NCBI GenBank assembly: GCA_016182785.1
Contig: JACPFU010000042.1
Location: 1 to 64,000, forward strand
Direction: 5' to 3'
DNA: 64,000 bases
DNA from: Lysobacterales bacterium
GTDB taxonomy: Bacteria; Pseudomonadota; Gammaproteobacteria; Xanthomonadales; Ahniellaceae
Shown: positions 8,666 through 16,455 of the stretch, piece after piece
Layout: each line of letters starts with the position of its first letter
How positions within the stretch are numbered: the first letter of the stretch is position 1
Made by a program: the position numbers and the translations under genes
The notes under the pieces: model-generated
What the model saw: the letters and a program-made list of their open reading frames with translations, nothing else
The model's database searches: none
Told to the model about the DNA's origin: nothing

Positions 8666-9400
8666 ATGATCGAAGTCCGTGATTTGCACAAGGCCTTCGG
8701 CGCGGTGAAGGCCGTCGATGGCGTCAGCTTCAGCGCCGAGGACGGCAAGATTACCGGCCTGCTCGGCCCGAACGGTGCCGGCAAGACGACCACGTTGCGC
8801 ATGCTGTACACGCTGATGAAGCCCGACCACGGCCACGTGCTGGTCGACGCGCTCGACGCCCAGACCGAGACCGTCGAGGTGCGGCGTCGCCTGGGCGTGT
8901 TGCCGGACTCGCGCGGTCTGTACAAGCGCCTGACGGCACGCGAGAACATCCGCTATTTCGCCGACCTGCACGGCATGGACGGCGCGCTGACCGATACCCG
9001 CAGCAACGCGCTGATCCAGGCGCTCGGCATGCACGACATCGCCGACCGTCGCACCGAGGGCTTCTCGCAGGGGCAGCGGGTGAAGACCGCGATCGCGCGT
9101 GCGCTGATCCACGACCCGAAGAACGTCATCCTCGACGAGCCGACCAATGGCCTCGACGTGATGTCGACCCGCGCCATGCGCGGCTTCCTCAAGAACCTGC
9201 GCGACGAAGGCCGCTGCGTCTTGTTCTCCTCGCACATCATGCAGGAGGTGGCGGCGCTGTGCGATCACATCATCGTGATCGCCAAGGGCAAGGTGGTGGC
9301 GCAGGGATCGCCGGACGCGCTGCGCGCGCAGACCGGCGAAGCGAATCTCGAAGACGCCTTCGTGAAGGCGATCGGAACCGACGAGGGGCTGTTCGGATGA
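8666..9400 (+). CDS. NatA-like ABC ATPase
   Basis: 244-residue ABC ATP-binding subunit. Walker A is GPNGAGKTT, the signature is the NatA-type variant SQGQRVKTA, Walker B is VILDEPTNGLD, and the switch His is in SSHIMQEV. The sequence VRRRLGVLPDSRGLYKRLTARENI is characteristic of sodium-exporter-like NatA. NatA/NatB of Bacillus exports Na+; the substrate here is not established. The stop overlaps the permease ATG (ATGA). Confidence 0.92.
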   Translation: MIEVRDLHKAFGAVKAVDGVSFSAEDGKITGLLGPNGAGKTTTLRMLYTLMKPDHGHVLVDALDAQTETVEVRRRLGVLPDSRGLYKRLTARENIRYFADLHGMDGALTDTRSNALIQALGMHDIADRRTEGFSQGQRVKTAIARALIHDPKNVILDEPTNGLDVMSTRAMRGFLKNLRDEGRCVLFSSHIMQEVAALCDHIIVIAKGKVVAQGSPDALRAQTGEANLEDAFVKAIGTDEGLFG

Positions 9401-10575
9401 AGAACCCAATCTGGACCATCTTCCGCAAGGAAGTGCTGGAAAACCTGCGCGACCGCAAGACCGTGATCAACGCGCTGATCCTCGGCCCGGTGATCGGACC
9501 GCTGCTGTTCGCGATCATCATGTCGACCGTGCTGACGCGCGAGTTGGGCCGCGCCGAAAAGCCGCTCGACCTGCCCGTGGTGGGCGCCGAACGGGCGCCG
9601 AACCTGGTCGCATTCCTGGCCACGCGCAACCTTAAGATCGAACCGGCGCCGAAGGACCCGGAGGCGGCGATCCGCGACCAGGACGAGGAGATCGTGCTGC
9701 GCATCGGCAAGGACTTCGGCGAGGACTGGGCCGAGGGCAAGCCGGCCGAGGTGGAGATGCTCTTCGACTCGTCGCGCCAGGATACCGGCGCCGCCACACA
9801 ACGCGTCGAGGACGCGCTCAAGGCCTACGGGCGACAGGTCTCGGCCTTGCGCCTGGTGGCGCGCGGCATCAGCCCGCTGCTCACGCATCCGCTGGCCGTG
9901 GTCGAGCGCGACCAGGCCTCCGAGGTCGCGCGCGGCGCGCAGTTCCTCATGTTCCTGCCGTACATGCTGATCATCGGCGCGTTCATGGGCGGCATGTACC
10001 TGGCCATCGACACCACCGCCGGCGAGCGCGAGCGGCAGTCGCTGGAGCCGCTGCTGGCGACGCCAGTGCCGCGCGGCCAGATCATGCTCGGCAAACTCGC
10101 AGCGACCTCGGCCTTCGCCATCGCCTCGCTGCTGCTGACCCTGATCGCGTTTGCGCTGCTGCTGCCGCAATTGCCGCTGACCAAGCTCGGGCTCAAGTTC
10201 AATTTCGGACCAGTGGTATTCCTGCAGATGCTGGCGGCGCTCGGGCCGGTGGTGCTGCTGGCGTCGTCGCTGCAGACGCTGATCGCCGCAAATGCGAAGA
10301 GCTACCGCGAGGCGCAGAGCTGGCTCGGCATGTTCACGATGATCCCGTTGATCCCGACCATAATCATGATGGTGGTGCCGGTGAAGACGCAGCTGTGGAT
10401 GTTCGCGGTGCCGCTGCTGGCGCAGCACCACGCGATCATGAAACTGGTGCGCGCCGAGCACATCGGTTCGATGGAGTGGCTGACGCTGGCGGGGAGCGGC
10501 CTGCTGATCGCCGGCATCGCCGCGGCCATCACCGCACGCATCTACCACCGCGAAAGCCTGGCGGTGTCGGCCTGA
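9397..10575 (+). CDS. NatB-like ABC permease
   Basis: 392 residues. The topology is one N-terminal transmembrane helix (about 23-43), a large extracytoplasmic domain, then about five helices from residue 185 onward, as in ABC2_membrane_3/NatB permeases. The conserved cytosolic start is IFRKEVLENLRDRKTVINAL and the mid-protein motif is ERERQSLEPLLATPVPRGQI. It overlaps the ATPase by four bases and should form the exporter with it. Transcription runs toward ntrC, with a paired repeat between the two stops. Confidence 0.92.
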   Translation: MKNPIWTIFRKEVLENLRDRKTVINALILGPVIGPLLFAIIMSTVLTRELGRAEKPLDLPVVGAERAPNLVAFLATRNLKIEPAPKDPEAAIRDQDEEIVLRIGKDFGEDWAEGKPAEVEMLFDSSRQDTGAATQRVEDALKAYGRQVSALRLVARGISPLLTHPLAVVERDQASEVARGAQFLMFLPYMLIIGAFMGGMYLAIDTTAGERERQSLEPLLATPVPRGQIMLGKLAATSAFAIASLLLTLIAFALLLPQLPLTKLGLKFNFGPVVFLQMLAALGPVVLLASSLQTLIAANAKSYREAQSWLGMFTMIPLIPTIIMMVVPVKTQLWMFAVPLLAQHHAIMKLVRAEHIGSMEWLTLAGSGLLIAGIAAAITARIYHRESLAVSA

Positions 10576-10591
10576 GCATGCGCGGCCGTTG

Positions 10592-10706
10592 CTTCTCCCC
10601 CTCTCCCTCGATGGGAGAGGGGCAGGGGTGAGGGTGAGTTCGGAGCGGTGTCGCGGCGTGCCCCCTCACTCCCGACCTCTCTCCCGCGAGGGGAGAGAGG
10701 AGAAAG
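10592..10706. repeat. Inverted pair of a dispersed C/G-rich repeat
   Basis: Two related units of about 46 bases face each other between the convergent natB-like and ntrC genes. Unit one (10592-10637) contains CCCTCTCCCTCGATGGGAGA and GGGGCAGGGGTGAGGG. Unit two (10661-10706, opposite strand) contains the matching CTCTCCCCTCGCGGGAGAGA. Each unit folds on itself, and the two can also pair with each other. The position suggests it also works as a bidirectional terminator. Confidence 0.65.
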
Positions 10707-10715
10707 CGCAATCGC

Positions 10716-12170
10716 TCACCCCCGCCGCCCACGCGAGCTGCCGAGCTTGCGCGTGATGGTGTTGCGGCCGATGCCGAGCAGCTTCGCGGCTTCGACGCGG
10801 TGGCCGCGGGTGAGTTCGAGCGCGGCTTCGAGCAGGGTCTTGTCGAACAGTTCGCGCGCTTCGTCGAACACGCCGGCACGACCATCGCGCAGCGAGCGCT
10901 GGATGGCGTGGCGCAGGGCTTGGGGCCAGTCGGTATCGTGTCCAGCGCGGCCGGAGGCCGCTCCCACAACCTCTTCGGCACTGTGGGAGCGGCCCCCGGC
11001 CGCGATCGCAGCAATCTGCGGATCGGTCAGGAACGCCGGCAACTCGTGCACGCCGATCTCGCGTCCGGCCGTGATCACGGCCAGGCGCCGGCACAGGTTT
11101 TCGAGCTGGCGCACGTTGCCCGGCCAGTCGTGCGCCTGCACGCGCTGCATGGCCGCGACACTGAAGCGCTTGGGTTCGGTCCGGGTCTCGCGCGCGGCGC
11201 GATCGAGGAAACTCTGCGCGAGCAGCGGGACGTCGTCGCGGCGCGCGCGCAGCGGCGGGATGTCGAGTCGCACCACGTCGAGGCGATGCAGCAGGTCGGC
11301 ACGGAAGTCGCCGCGCAGCACGCGCTGTTCGAGATCCTGGTGCGTGGCTGCGACCACGCGCACGTCGACGCGGATCAATTCGCGACCGCCAACGCGGTAG
11401 AACTCGCCCTCGGCGAGCACGCGCAGCAGACGCGTCTGCAGCGCAATCGGCATGTCGCCGATCTCGTCCAGGAACAGCGTGCCGCCCTGCGCCTGCTCGA
11501 AGCGGCCGATATGGCGCTTGTGCGCGCCGGTGAACGCGCCGGCCTCGTGGCCGAACAATTCCGACTCCAGCAGCTCGGCCGGGATCGCGGCGGTGTTCAA
11601 TGCCACGAACGGGCTGCGCGCGCGCAACGAGTGCTGGTGCAGCGCGCGCGCCACCAGTTCCTTGCCGGTGCCGGTCTCACCGGTGATCAGCACGTTCAGC
11701 GGCGTCGCCGCGACCCGGCCGATGGCACGGAACAGTTCCCGCATCGGTTGCGATTCGCCGAGCAGCGACAACGCTTCGTCGGCCACCGCCACCACTTCCG
11801 CGCTTGCCGCGGCGCCAGCCAATGCGCGCTGCGCGAGTCGGGTGGCGGCGTCCAGGTCGAAGGGCTTGGGCAGGAAGTCGAAGGCCCCGCCGCGGAAGGC
11901 GGCACTGGTGCTGGCGATGTCGGTGTAGGCGCTCATCACGATTACCGGCACATCCGGCTTCGAGCGCTTGAGCATTTCCAGGAACTGGAAGCCGTCGGTG
12001 CCCGGCATGCGCACGTCGGTGAACACAACATCGGGCGTGGCGTGCGCCAGCACCGACAGCGCGGCGCGCGCGTTGTCGAAATCGCGCACCGTGTAGCCGG
12101 CGTCGCGCATCGACTCGGCGAGCACGAAGCGCACCGAGCGGTCGTCGTCGAGAATCCAGATTTCACTCAT
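10716..12170 (-). CDS. glnG: Nitrogen response regulator NtrC (sigma-54 activator)
   Basis: 484 residues in three parts. A receiver domain has D52 in FTDVRMPG and Lys in LPKPFD. A sigma-54 AAA+ domain has Walker A GETGTGKE (about 164-171), the sigma-54-binding loop GAFTGA (211-216), and the Walker B region GGTLFLDEIGD. A Fis-type helix-turn-helix at the C-terminus includes AAKLLGIGRNTITRKL. When phosphorylated by NtrB it activates sigma-54 promoters such as glnA. Residues about 390-408, in the linker between the AAA+ and DNA-binding domains, are encoded by an inserted REP pair and read in frame. It overlaps ntrB by four bases (ATGA). Confidence 0.95.
   Translation of the reverse strand: MSEIWILDDDRSVRFVLAESMRDAGYTVRDFDNARAALSVLAHATPDVVFTDVRMPGTDGFQFLEMLKRSKPDVPVIVMSAYTDIASTSAAFRGGAFDFLPKPFDLDAATRLAQRALAGAAASAEVVAVADEALSLLGESQPMRELFRAIGRVAATPLNVLITGETGTGKELVARALHQHSLRARSPFVALNTAAIPAELLESELFGHEAGAFTGAHKRHIGRFEQAQGGTLFLDEIGDMPIALQTRLLRVLAEGEFYRVGGRELIRVDVRVVAATHQDLEQRVLRGDFRADLLHRLDVVRLDIPPLRARRDDVPLLAQSFLDRAARETRTEPKRFSVAAMQRVQAHDWPGNVRQLENLCRRLAVITAGREIGVHELPAFLTDPQIAAIAAGGRSHSAEEVVGAASGRAGHDTDWPQALRHAIQRSLRDGRAGVFDEARELFDKTLLEAALELTRGHRVEAAKLLGIGRNTITRKLGSSRGRRG
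10947..11003. repeat. REP inverted pair inside ntrC coding sequence
   Basis: Arms of 22 bases (10947-10968 and 10982-11003) match at 21 positions and flank a 13-base loop. The heads are TGTGGGAGCGGC on both strands, the same family as the element near position 166. The unit is 57 bases long, exactly 19 codons, so the reading frame of ntrC is kept. Confidence 0.85.
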
Positions 12171-13219
12171 GCGCCATTGTCGCCGGGATCGCGCTCATAG
12201 GGCAGCAACAGCGTGAACACGGTGTGCCCGGGGCGGCTGAGGAAACCGAGCCCGCCGCCGTGCTCGCGCGCAATTTCCTGTGCCAGCGCCAGGCCAAGCC
12301 CGCTGCCCTCGGCGCGCCCGGACACCAGCGGCAGCAGCACCCGCGGTGCCAGCGCCTCGGGAATGCCGCGACCATCGTCGATCACGTCGACGCGCAGGGC
12401 CAGCTTGTGCGTGGCGTCGCCGATCGGCACGCCATGCTCGGCGCGAGTGCGCAGGCGCACCTCGTTGGCGCCGGCTTCGAGCGCGTTGCGCACCAGGTTC
12501 AGCACCGCCTGGATCAGCCGATCGCGATCGCCCAACAACTCGGGCAGGCTCGGGTCGTAGTCGCGGGTGATGCGCGCGCTCCAGCCGGCATCGGCCTCGG
12601 CCAGCGCGCGCACGCGTTCGAGCACGTCATGGATGTTCAGCAGCGCGAAGGGCCGGCTCGGATGCGGATCGAGCAGGCGCTCGACCAGTTCGGCGAGGCG
12701 CTGCGTCTCGGCGTCGATCACCTCGATGTAGCGGCGCGCATCGGCGTCGTGGATGCGTCGTGCCAGCAGCTGCGCCGCGCCGCGCAGCCCGGCGAGCGGA
12801 TTGCGCACCTCGTGCGCGAGCCCCTTCAGCGTCGCCGCCAGTGCACTCGGCAGCGCCGCAGCGCGTTCGGCTTCGGGCAGATCGGCGGCGCGGTGCCACT
12901 CGATCAAGAACGCGATGTCGCCGTTCGCGACCGCGCTGCAAACGATGTCCGCGCGCAGCTCCAGATCCGGCTTCGGCTGGAATAGCGCATTCGCCAGCCG
13001 CTGCGTCTGCCGTTCCGCCGCGCAACGCGCCAGCGCAGTGTCCAGCGCCTGACCGATGCCGCCCAGTTCGCGCACCGCGATGCCACTCCAGCGCCGCGCC
13101 CCGGCCCCGGTCCACGCACAGAACGCCGCATTCGGCACGACGATCCGATGCGTGCCATCGACCAGCAGCACCGGCAGGCTCAACGCATCCAGCAAGGGCA
13201 GCGATTCGCTCAGGGTCAT
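12167..13219 (-). CDS. glnL: Nitrogen regulation sensor histidine kinase NtrB
   Basis: 350-residue soluble kinase. It has an N-terminal PAS-like domain (about 10-110), a phospho-acceptor His in LAHEVRNPLAG (about residue 140), an N-box in LNLVRNALEAGA, a G1 box in VIDDGRGIP and a G2 box in GSGLGLALAQEI. There is no transmembrane segment, as expected for NtrB, which reads nitrogen status through PII and phosphorylates or dephosphorylates NtrC. The ATG precedes TLSESLPLLDAL, and its stop overlaps the start of ntrC. The Fic gene lies 40 bases upstream on the same strand. Confidence 0.94.
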   Translation of the reverse strand: MTLSESLPLLDALSLPVLLVDGTHRIVVPNAAFCAWTGAGARRWSGIAVRELGGIGQALDTALARCAAERQTQRLANALFQPKPDLELRADIVCSAVANGDIAFLIEWHRAADLPEAERAAALPSALAATLKGLAHEVRNPLAGLRGAAQLLARRIHDADARRYIEVIDAETQRLAELVERLLDPHPSRPFALLNIHDVLERVRALAEADAGWSARITRDYDPSLPELLGDRDRLIQAVLNLVRNALEAGANEVRLRTRAEHGVPIGDATHKLALRVDVIDDGRGIPEALAPRVLLPLVSGRAEGSGLGLALAQEIAREHGGGLGFLSRPGHTVFTLLLPYERDPGDNGA

Positions 13220-13259
13220 TGGGGAAGGAGTGCTTCGCGCTGGCCGACATGGGTACGGG

Positions 13260-14273
13260 TCACTCCTGCACCTCCCAGCGGCCGCCCTTGCGTGGCCCGA
13301 CGAAGCGTAGCCGCCCCTGCTGCTGCAGGCGGGCCACCGCACGCTCCACCGCGCGCACCGACTTGCCTACGCTCGTGGCCACCTCGGCCAATGTGCGCGT
13401 GGGATGGGCCGCCAGAATCGCCAGGATGCGCTCGGGGGTCTTGGCCCGTCCGATCACCGGCGTTTCTACCGGCGTTTCTACCGGCGCGACCGCGTTGCCG
13501 AGGTCGGGCCGTGAGGCATCGATCGCCTGCTTCAGGGCATCGAAGATCGCATCCAGCAGGAAGTCGATGAAGTCGCTGCAGTCGCCCGCCTGATCGGCCT
13601 CGCCCAGCAACCGGTAGTAGTTGGCCTGACGGCGCTTGATCACGGTTTCGACCGGAAGGAAGGTCAGCACCGGCTGCCAGCGGCCCAGGATCAGTGTCTG
13701 CCAGAGCCGGCCGATGCGCCCATTGCCGTCGCTGAAGGGATGAATGAACTCCAGTTCGTAATGGAAGGCGCAGGAGGCGATCAGCGGATGGGCGTTGGTG
13801 CAGGCAAGCCAGTCCAGCAGGTTCTGCGTCAGCGCCGGAACGCGGCTGGCCGGTGGTGCGACGTGCACCACTTGCTGCCCCTGGTAGATGCCGACACCAC
13901 TCGCGCGCAAGCGCCCAGCGTCCTCGACCAGTCCGCGCATCAAACGCTCATGTGCGGCCAGCAGGTCGTCGAGGTGCGTCGGCTGCCAGTCCGCCATGGC
14001 CTCATATGCTGCGAAGGCGTTGAGCACCTCCTGGATCTCGCGCGGCGTACCCAGCACCGGTTTGCCGTCCAGCACGGCCGTCACCTGCTCGACCGACAGC
14101 GTGTTCTGCTCGATCGCCAGCGAGGCCTGGATGCTGCGAATGCGGTTGCCGCGCCGCAACTGCGGCAGCAAGGTCGCGGGGCTCGCCGCGGACCATGTGG
14201 CCACCAGCTCTGCGATCTCGGCGACGCGGCCGAGCATGGCGTGGTTGAGCTGGAATGGCGGTGCTTGGCTCAT
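13260..14273 (-). CDS. Fic domain protein with C-terminal winged helix
   Basis: 337 residues. The Fic active-site loop is intact: HPFSDGNGRIGR at 178-189, with catalytic His178 and the phosphate-binding residues. An N-terminal inhibitory helix of the class II type is present (SLAIEQNTL, S51 and E55; the usual Gly/Asn after the Glu is Gln here). The C-terminus after residue 270 looks like a winged helix (RTLAEVATSVGKSVRAVERA), after a short duplicated VETPVETPV linker. Fic proteins transfer AMP (AMPylation) or another nucleotide to target hydroxyls. This one sits between glnA and ntrBC, which are usually neighbours. The target is unknown. Confidence 0.9.
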   Translation of the reverse strand: MSQAPPFQLNHAMLGRVAEIAELVATWSAASPATLLPQLRRGNRIRSIQASLAIEQNTLSVEQVTAVLDGKPVLGTPREIQEVLNAFAAYEAMADWQPTHLDDLLAAHERLMRGLVEDAGRLRASGVGIYQGQQVVHVAPPASRVPALTQNLLDWLACTNAHPLIASCAFHYELEFIHPFSDGNGRIGRLWQTLILGRWQPVLTFLPVETVIKRRQANYYRLLGEADQAGDCSDFIDFLLDAIFDALKQAIDASRPDLGNAVAPVETPVETPVIGRAKTPERILAILAAHPTRTLAEVATSVGKSVRAVERAVARLQQQGRLRFVGPRKGGRWEVQE

Positions 14274-14428
14274 GAGGTCGCAGCTTCAACCGTCGGCAGG
14301 GGTGGTTGCACCAGAAGGTCACGGCCGCCGGGGACGCGTGTCGGATGCGGGTGTTCATCGCACCCATCGCATTCGGCGGTCCGATGTTGCGCCGCGGGTC
14401 GAGCACTGGTCAAGGAAACGCGCAAACC

Positions 14429-14455
14429 AAACGCCCGGCGTTGGGCCGGGCGTTT
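14429..14455 (-). terminator. Rho-independent terminator after glnA
   Basis: A perfect 11-bp stem (AAACGCCCGGC/GCCGGGCGTTT) with a five-base loop lies 27 bases past the glnA stop. On the minus strand it is followed by a T-rich stretch (GTTTGGTTTG region). It suggests that glnA is mostly transcribed alone and that fic-ntrBC need their own promoter or read-through. Confidence 0.75.
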
Positions 14456-14481
14456 GCTCACTGCCAGTGCGGAGTGCGGGC

Positions 14482-15891
14482 TCAGATCGAGTAGTACAGC
14501 TGGAACTCGAGCGGGTGCGTCGCGGCGCGGAACTTGGTGACTTCCTGCATCTTCAACTCGATGTAGGCGTCGATCATGTCGTCGGTGAAGACGCCGCCGG
14601 CCTTGAGGAACTCGCGGTCGGCAGCGAGCGCGTCGAGTGCCTGGTCGAGCGAGTGGCACACGGTCGGGATGTCCTTGGCTTCCTCGGGCGGCAGGTCGTA
14701 GAGGTCCTTGTCGCTCGGTGCGCCCGGGTCGATCTTGTTCCGGATGCCGTCGAGGCCGGCCATCATCAACGCGGCAAAGGCGAGGTAGCCGGAGTTCACC
14801 GGATCCGGGAAGCGGATCTCGATGCGGCGCGCCTTCGGGCTCGACACCCACGGAATGCGGCACGAGGCCGAGCGGTTGCGCGCCGAATAGGCGAGCATCA
14901 CCGGCGCCTCGAAGCCCGGCACCAGGCGCTTGTAGCTGTTGGTGGTCGAGTTGGTGAAGGCGTTGATCGCACGCGCGTGCTTGAAGATGCCGCCGATGTA
15001 CCACAGCGCCAGCTGCGACAGGCCGCCGTAGCCGTCGCCGGCGAACAGGTTCTGGCCGCCCTTGGCGAGCGACTGGTGCACGTGCATGCCCGAGCCGTTG
15101 TCGCCGACGATCGGCTTCGGCATGAAGGTCGCGGTCTTGCCATTGCGGTGCGCGACGTTCTTGATCACGTACTTCAGGTTCATCAGCTCATCGGCCTTGG
15201 CGACCATGGTGTTGAACTTGACGCCGATCTCGCACTGGCCGCCGTTGGCGACCTCGTGGTGATGCACCTCCACCGTCTGGCCCATCGCTTCGAGCACCTT
15301 GCACATCTCGCTGCGGATGTCGTGCAGCGAGTCGACCGGCGCGACCGGGAAGTAGCCGCCCTTGACGCCCGGGCGATGGCCGGTGTTGCCGGACTCGAAC
15401 TTCTTGTTCGAGCTCCACGAGGCTTCCTCGGACTCGATCTCGAAGCCGGCGGCGTTCATGTTGTTCTGGAAGCGCACGCTGTCGAAGATGAAGAACTCGG
15501 GCTCGGGTCCGAAGAACGCAGTGTCGGCGATGCCCGAGGACTTCAGGAACGCCTCGGCGCGCTTGGCCGTGGTGCGCGGGTCACGCGAGTAGGCCTGCAT
15601 CGTGCTCGGTTCGAGCACGTCGCAGACCAGGATCAGCGTCGGGTGCTCGGTAAACGGATCGAGCACGGCGGTGGCTGCGTCCGGCATCAGCACCATGTCG
15701 GACTCGTTGATGCCCTTCCAGCCGGAAATCGACGAGCCGTCGAACATCTTGCCGTCCTCGAAGGTGCTGGCATCGATGGCGTGGGCCGGGAAGGTCACGT
15801 GGTGCTGCTTGCCGAGCATGTCGGCAAAGCGCAGGTCGACGAATTCGACCTCGTGGTCCTTGATCATCTTCAGCACGTTTTCGACCGACAT
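14482..15891 (-). CDS. glnA: Glutamine synthetase, type I
   Basis: 469 residues, the normal length for the dodecameric GSI-beta enzyme that makes glutamine from glutamate, ammonia and ATP. The N-terminal beta-grasp domain contains [15 protein letters not shown] and [13 protein letters not shown]. The adenylylation site is visible as the Tyr in [11 protein letters not shown], so activity is expected to be controlled by GlnE. The C-terminus [11 protein letters not shown] is typical. A GGAG site precedes the ATG. Transcription is very likely NtrC/sigma-54 dependent (see upstream sites). Confidence 0.97.
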   Translation of the reverse strand: MSVENVLKMIKDHEVEFVDLRFADMLGKQHHVTFPAHAIDASTFEDGKMFDGSSISGWKGINESDMVLMPDAATAVLDPFTEHPTLILVCDVLEPSTMQAYSRDPRTTAKRAEAFLKSSGIADTAFFGPEPEFFIFDSVRFQNNMNAAGFEIESEEASWSSNKKFESGNTGHRPGVKGGYFPVAPVDSLHDIRSEMCKVLEAMGQTVEVHHHEVANGGQCEIGVKFNTMVAKADELMNLKYVIKNVAHRNGKTATFMPKPIVGDNGSGMHVHQSLAKGGQNLFAGDGYGGLSQLALWYIGGIFKHARAINAFTNSTTNSYKRLVPGFEAPVMLAYSARNRSASCRIPWVSSPKARRIEIRFPDPVNSGYLAFAALMMAGLDGIRNKIDPGAPSDKDLYDLPPEEAKDIPTVCHSLDQALDALAADREFLKAGGVFTDDMIDAYIELKMQEVTKFRAATHPLEFQLYYSI

Positions 15892-15927
15892 CGCAGCACT
15901 CCGTTGGGTTGAGGTGCGCCTGTCCGC

Positions 15928-15942
15928 GCAATCCGCGTGCCA
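15928..15942 (-). promoter_or_regulatory. Sigma-54 promoter of glnA
   Basis: On the minus strand the sequence is TGGCACGCGGATTGC, a full match to TGGCAC-N5-TTGC with the GG and GC elements at the correct -24/-12 spacing. The predicted start of transcription is near 15916, leaving a leader of about 25 bases before the glnA ATG. Confidence 0.85.
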
Positions 15943-16002
15943 ACTCGCAGCCTTTGCCGATCAATGACTTGTGCGGGGCGGTCGCGGGTGCGGCGCACGC
16001 TG

Positions 16003-16039
16003 TGCCCGAACACGGGGCAATCCGCACCAATACAGTGCA
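16003..16039. promoter_or_regulatory. Two NtrC-like binding dyads upstream of glnA
   Basis: The dyad GCACCAATACAGTGC (16024-16038) fits the GCAC-N7-GTGC core of NtrC enhancer sites. The weaker dyad TGCCC-N7-GGGCA lies at 16003-16019. Their centres are 20 bases apart, about two helical turns, and they lie about 75-110 bases upstream of the sigma-54 promoter, as expected of an enhancer bound by an NtrC oligomer. Confidence 0.6.
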
Positions 16040-16115
16040 GGTGGCGTGGCCGGTGCAGGGGTTGTCGAACCGATCGCGCGATTGCTAGCGTCGGGTCTTC
16101 CACGGAGCACGCCGC

Positions 16116-16364
16116 ATGAGCCCGATCCAGCCCAAGAGCTACACCGAGATCGCCTGGAGCGCGATCAAGGTCTTCGCCGACGACGGCACCCTCGACGAGG
16201 GCGAACTCAACTTCCTGCTCGGCCTCGCGTTGCGCGACAAGATCGTCGACGAGGACGAGAAGCGCGTGCTCAAGTCGATCTTCGAGCGTGCCGAGTCCTC
16301 CAGTTCGCTCGCCGCGAAGGTGCGCGAACGCATCGCCTCGGTGCGGAAGCAGCACGGGATTTGA
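16116..16364 (+). CDS. Small acidic/helical protein, TerB-like pattern
   Basis: 82 residues with no signal peptide. The centre reads FADDGTLDEGELNFLLGLAL, then RDKIVDEDEKRVLKSIFERA: two acidic helix-turn-helix units reminiscent of TerB-like or EF-hand-like folds (D-x-D-G-x-L-D-x-x-E). This family call is inference. A GGAG site lies nine bases before the ATG. It diverges from glnA and shares the 224-base intergenic region holding the sigma-54 promoter, though nothing shows nitrogen control of this gene. Confidence 0.7.
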   Translation: MSPIQPKSYTEIAWSAIKVFADDGTLDEGELNFLLGLALRDKIVDEDEKRVLKSIFERAESSSSLAAKVRERIASVRKQHGI

Positions 16365-16408
16365 GCGTGCTGGCGGGCGGCTCCCGGCGCGGCACTCGCG
16401 TCGCGGCC

Positions 16409-16444
16409 TATAATCGACTATAAAACGCCATAATTCGCTATAAA
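16409..16444 (+). promoter_or_regulatory. Tandem AT-rich operator/promoter of the AAA ATPase gene
   Basis: Two 16-base units, TATAATCGACTATAAA (16409-16424) and CATAATTCGCTATAAA (16429-16444), repeat with a 20-base period in otherwise GC-rich DNA. Unit one is itself a near palindrome (TATA-x-TCGA-x-TATA). Both units contain a -10-like hexamer (TATAAT, CATAAT). The arrangement looks like a promoter overlapped by a two-site operator 12 bases before the ATG. Confidence 0.65.
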
Positions 16445-16455
16445 CGAGGCGCGCT

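Noticed and set aside
13485-13520. Short direct repeat in the Fic gene (GGCGTTTCTACC twice) considered as a recombination or attachment site
   Set aside because: It is only two 15-base units encoding VETPVETPV in a linker, with no element boundaries.
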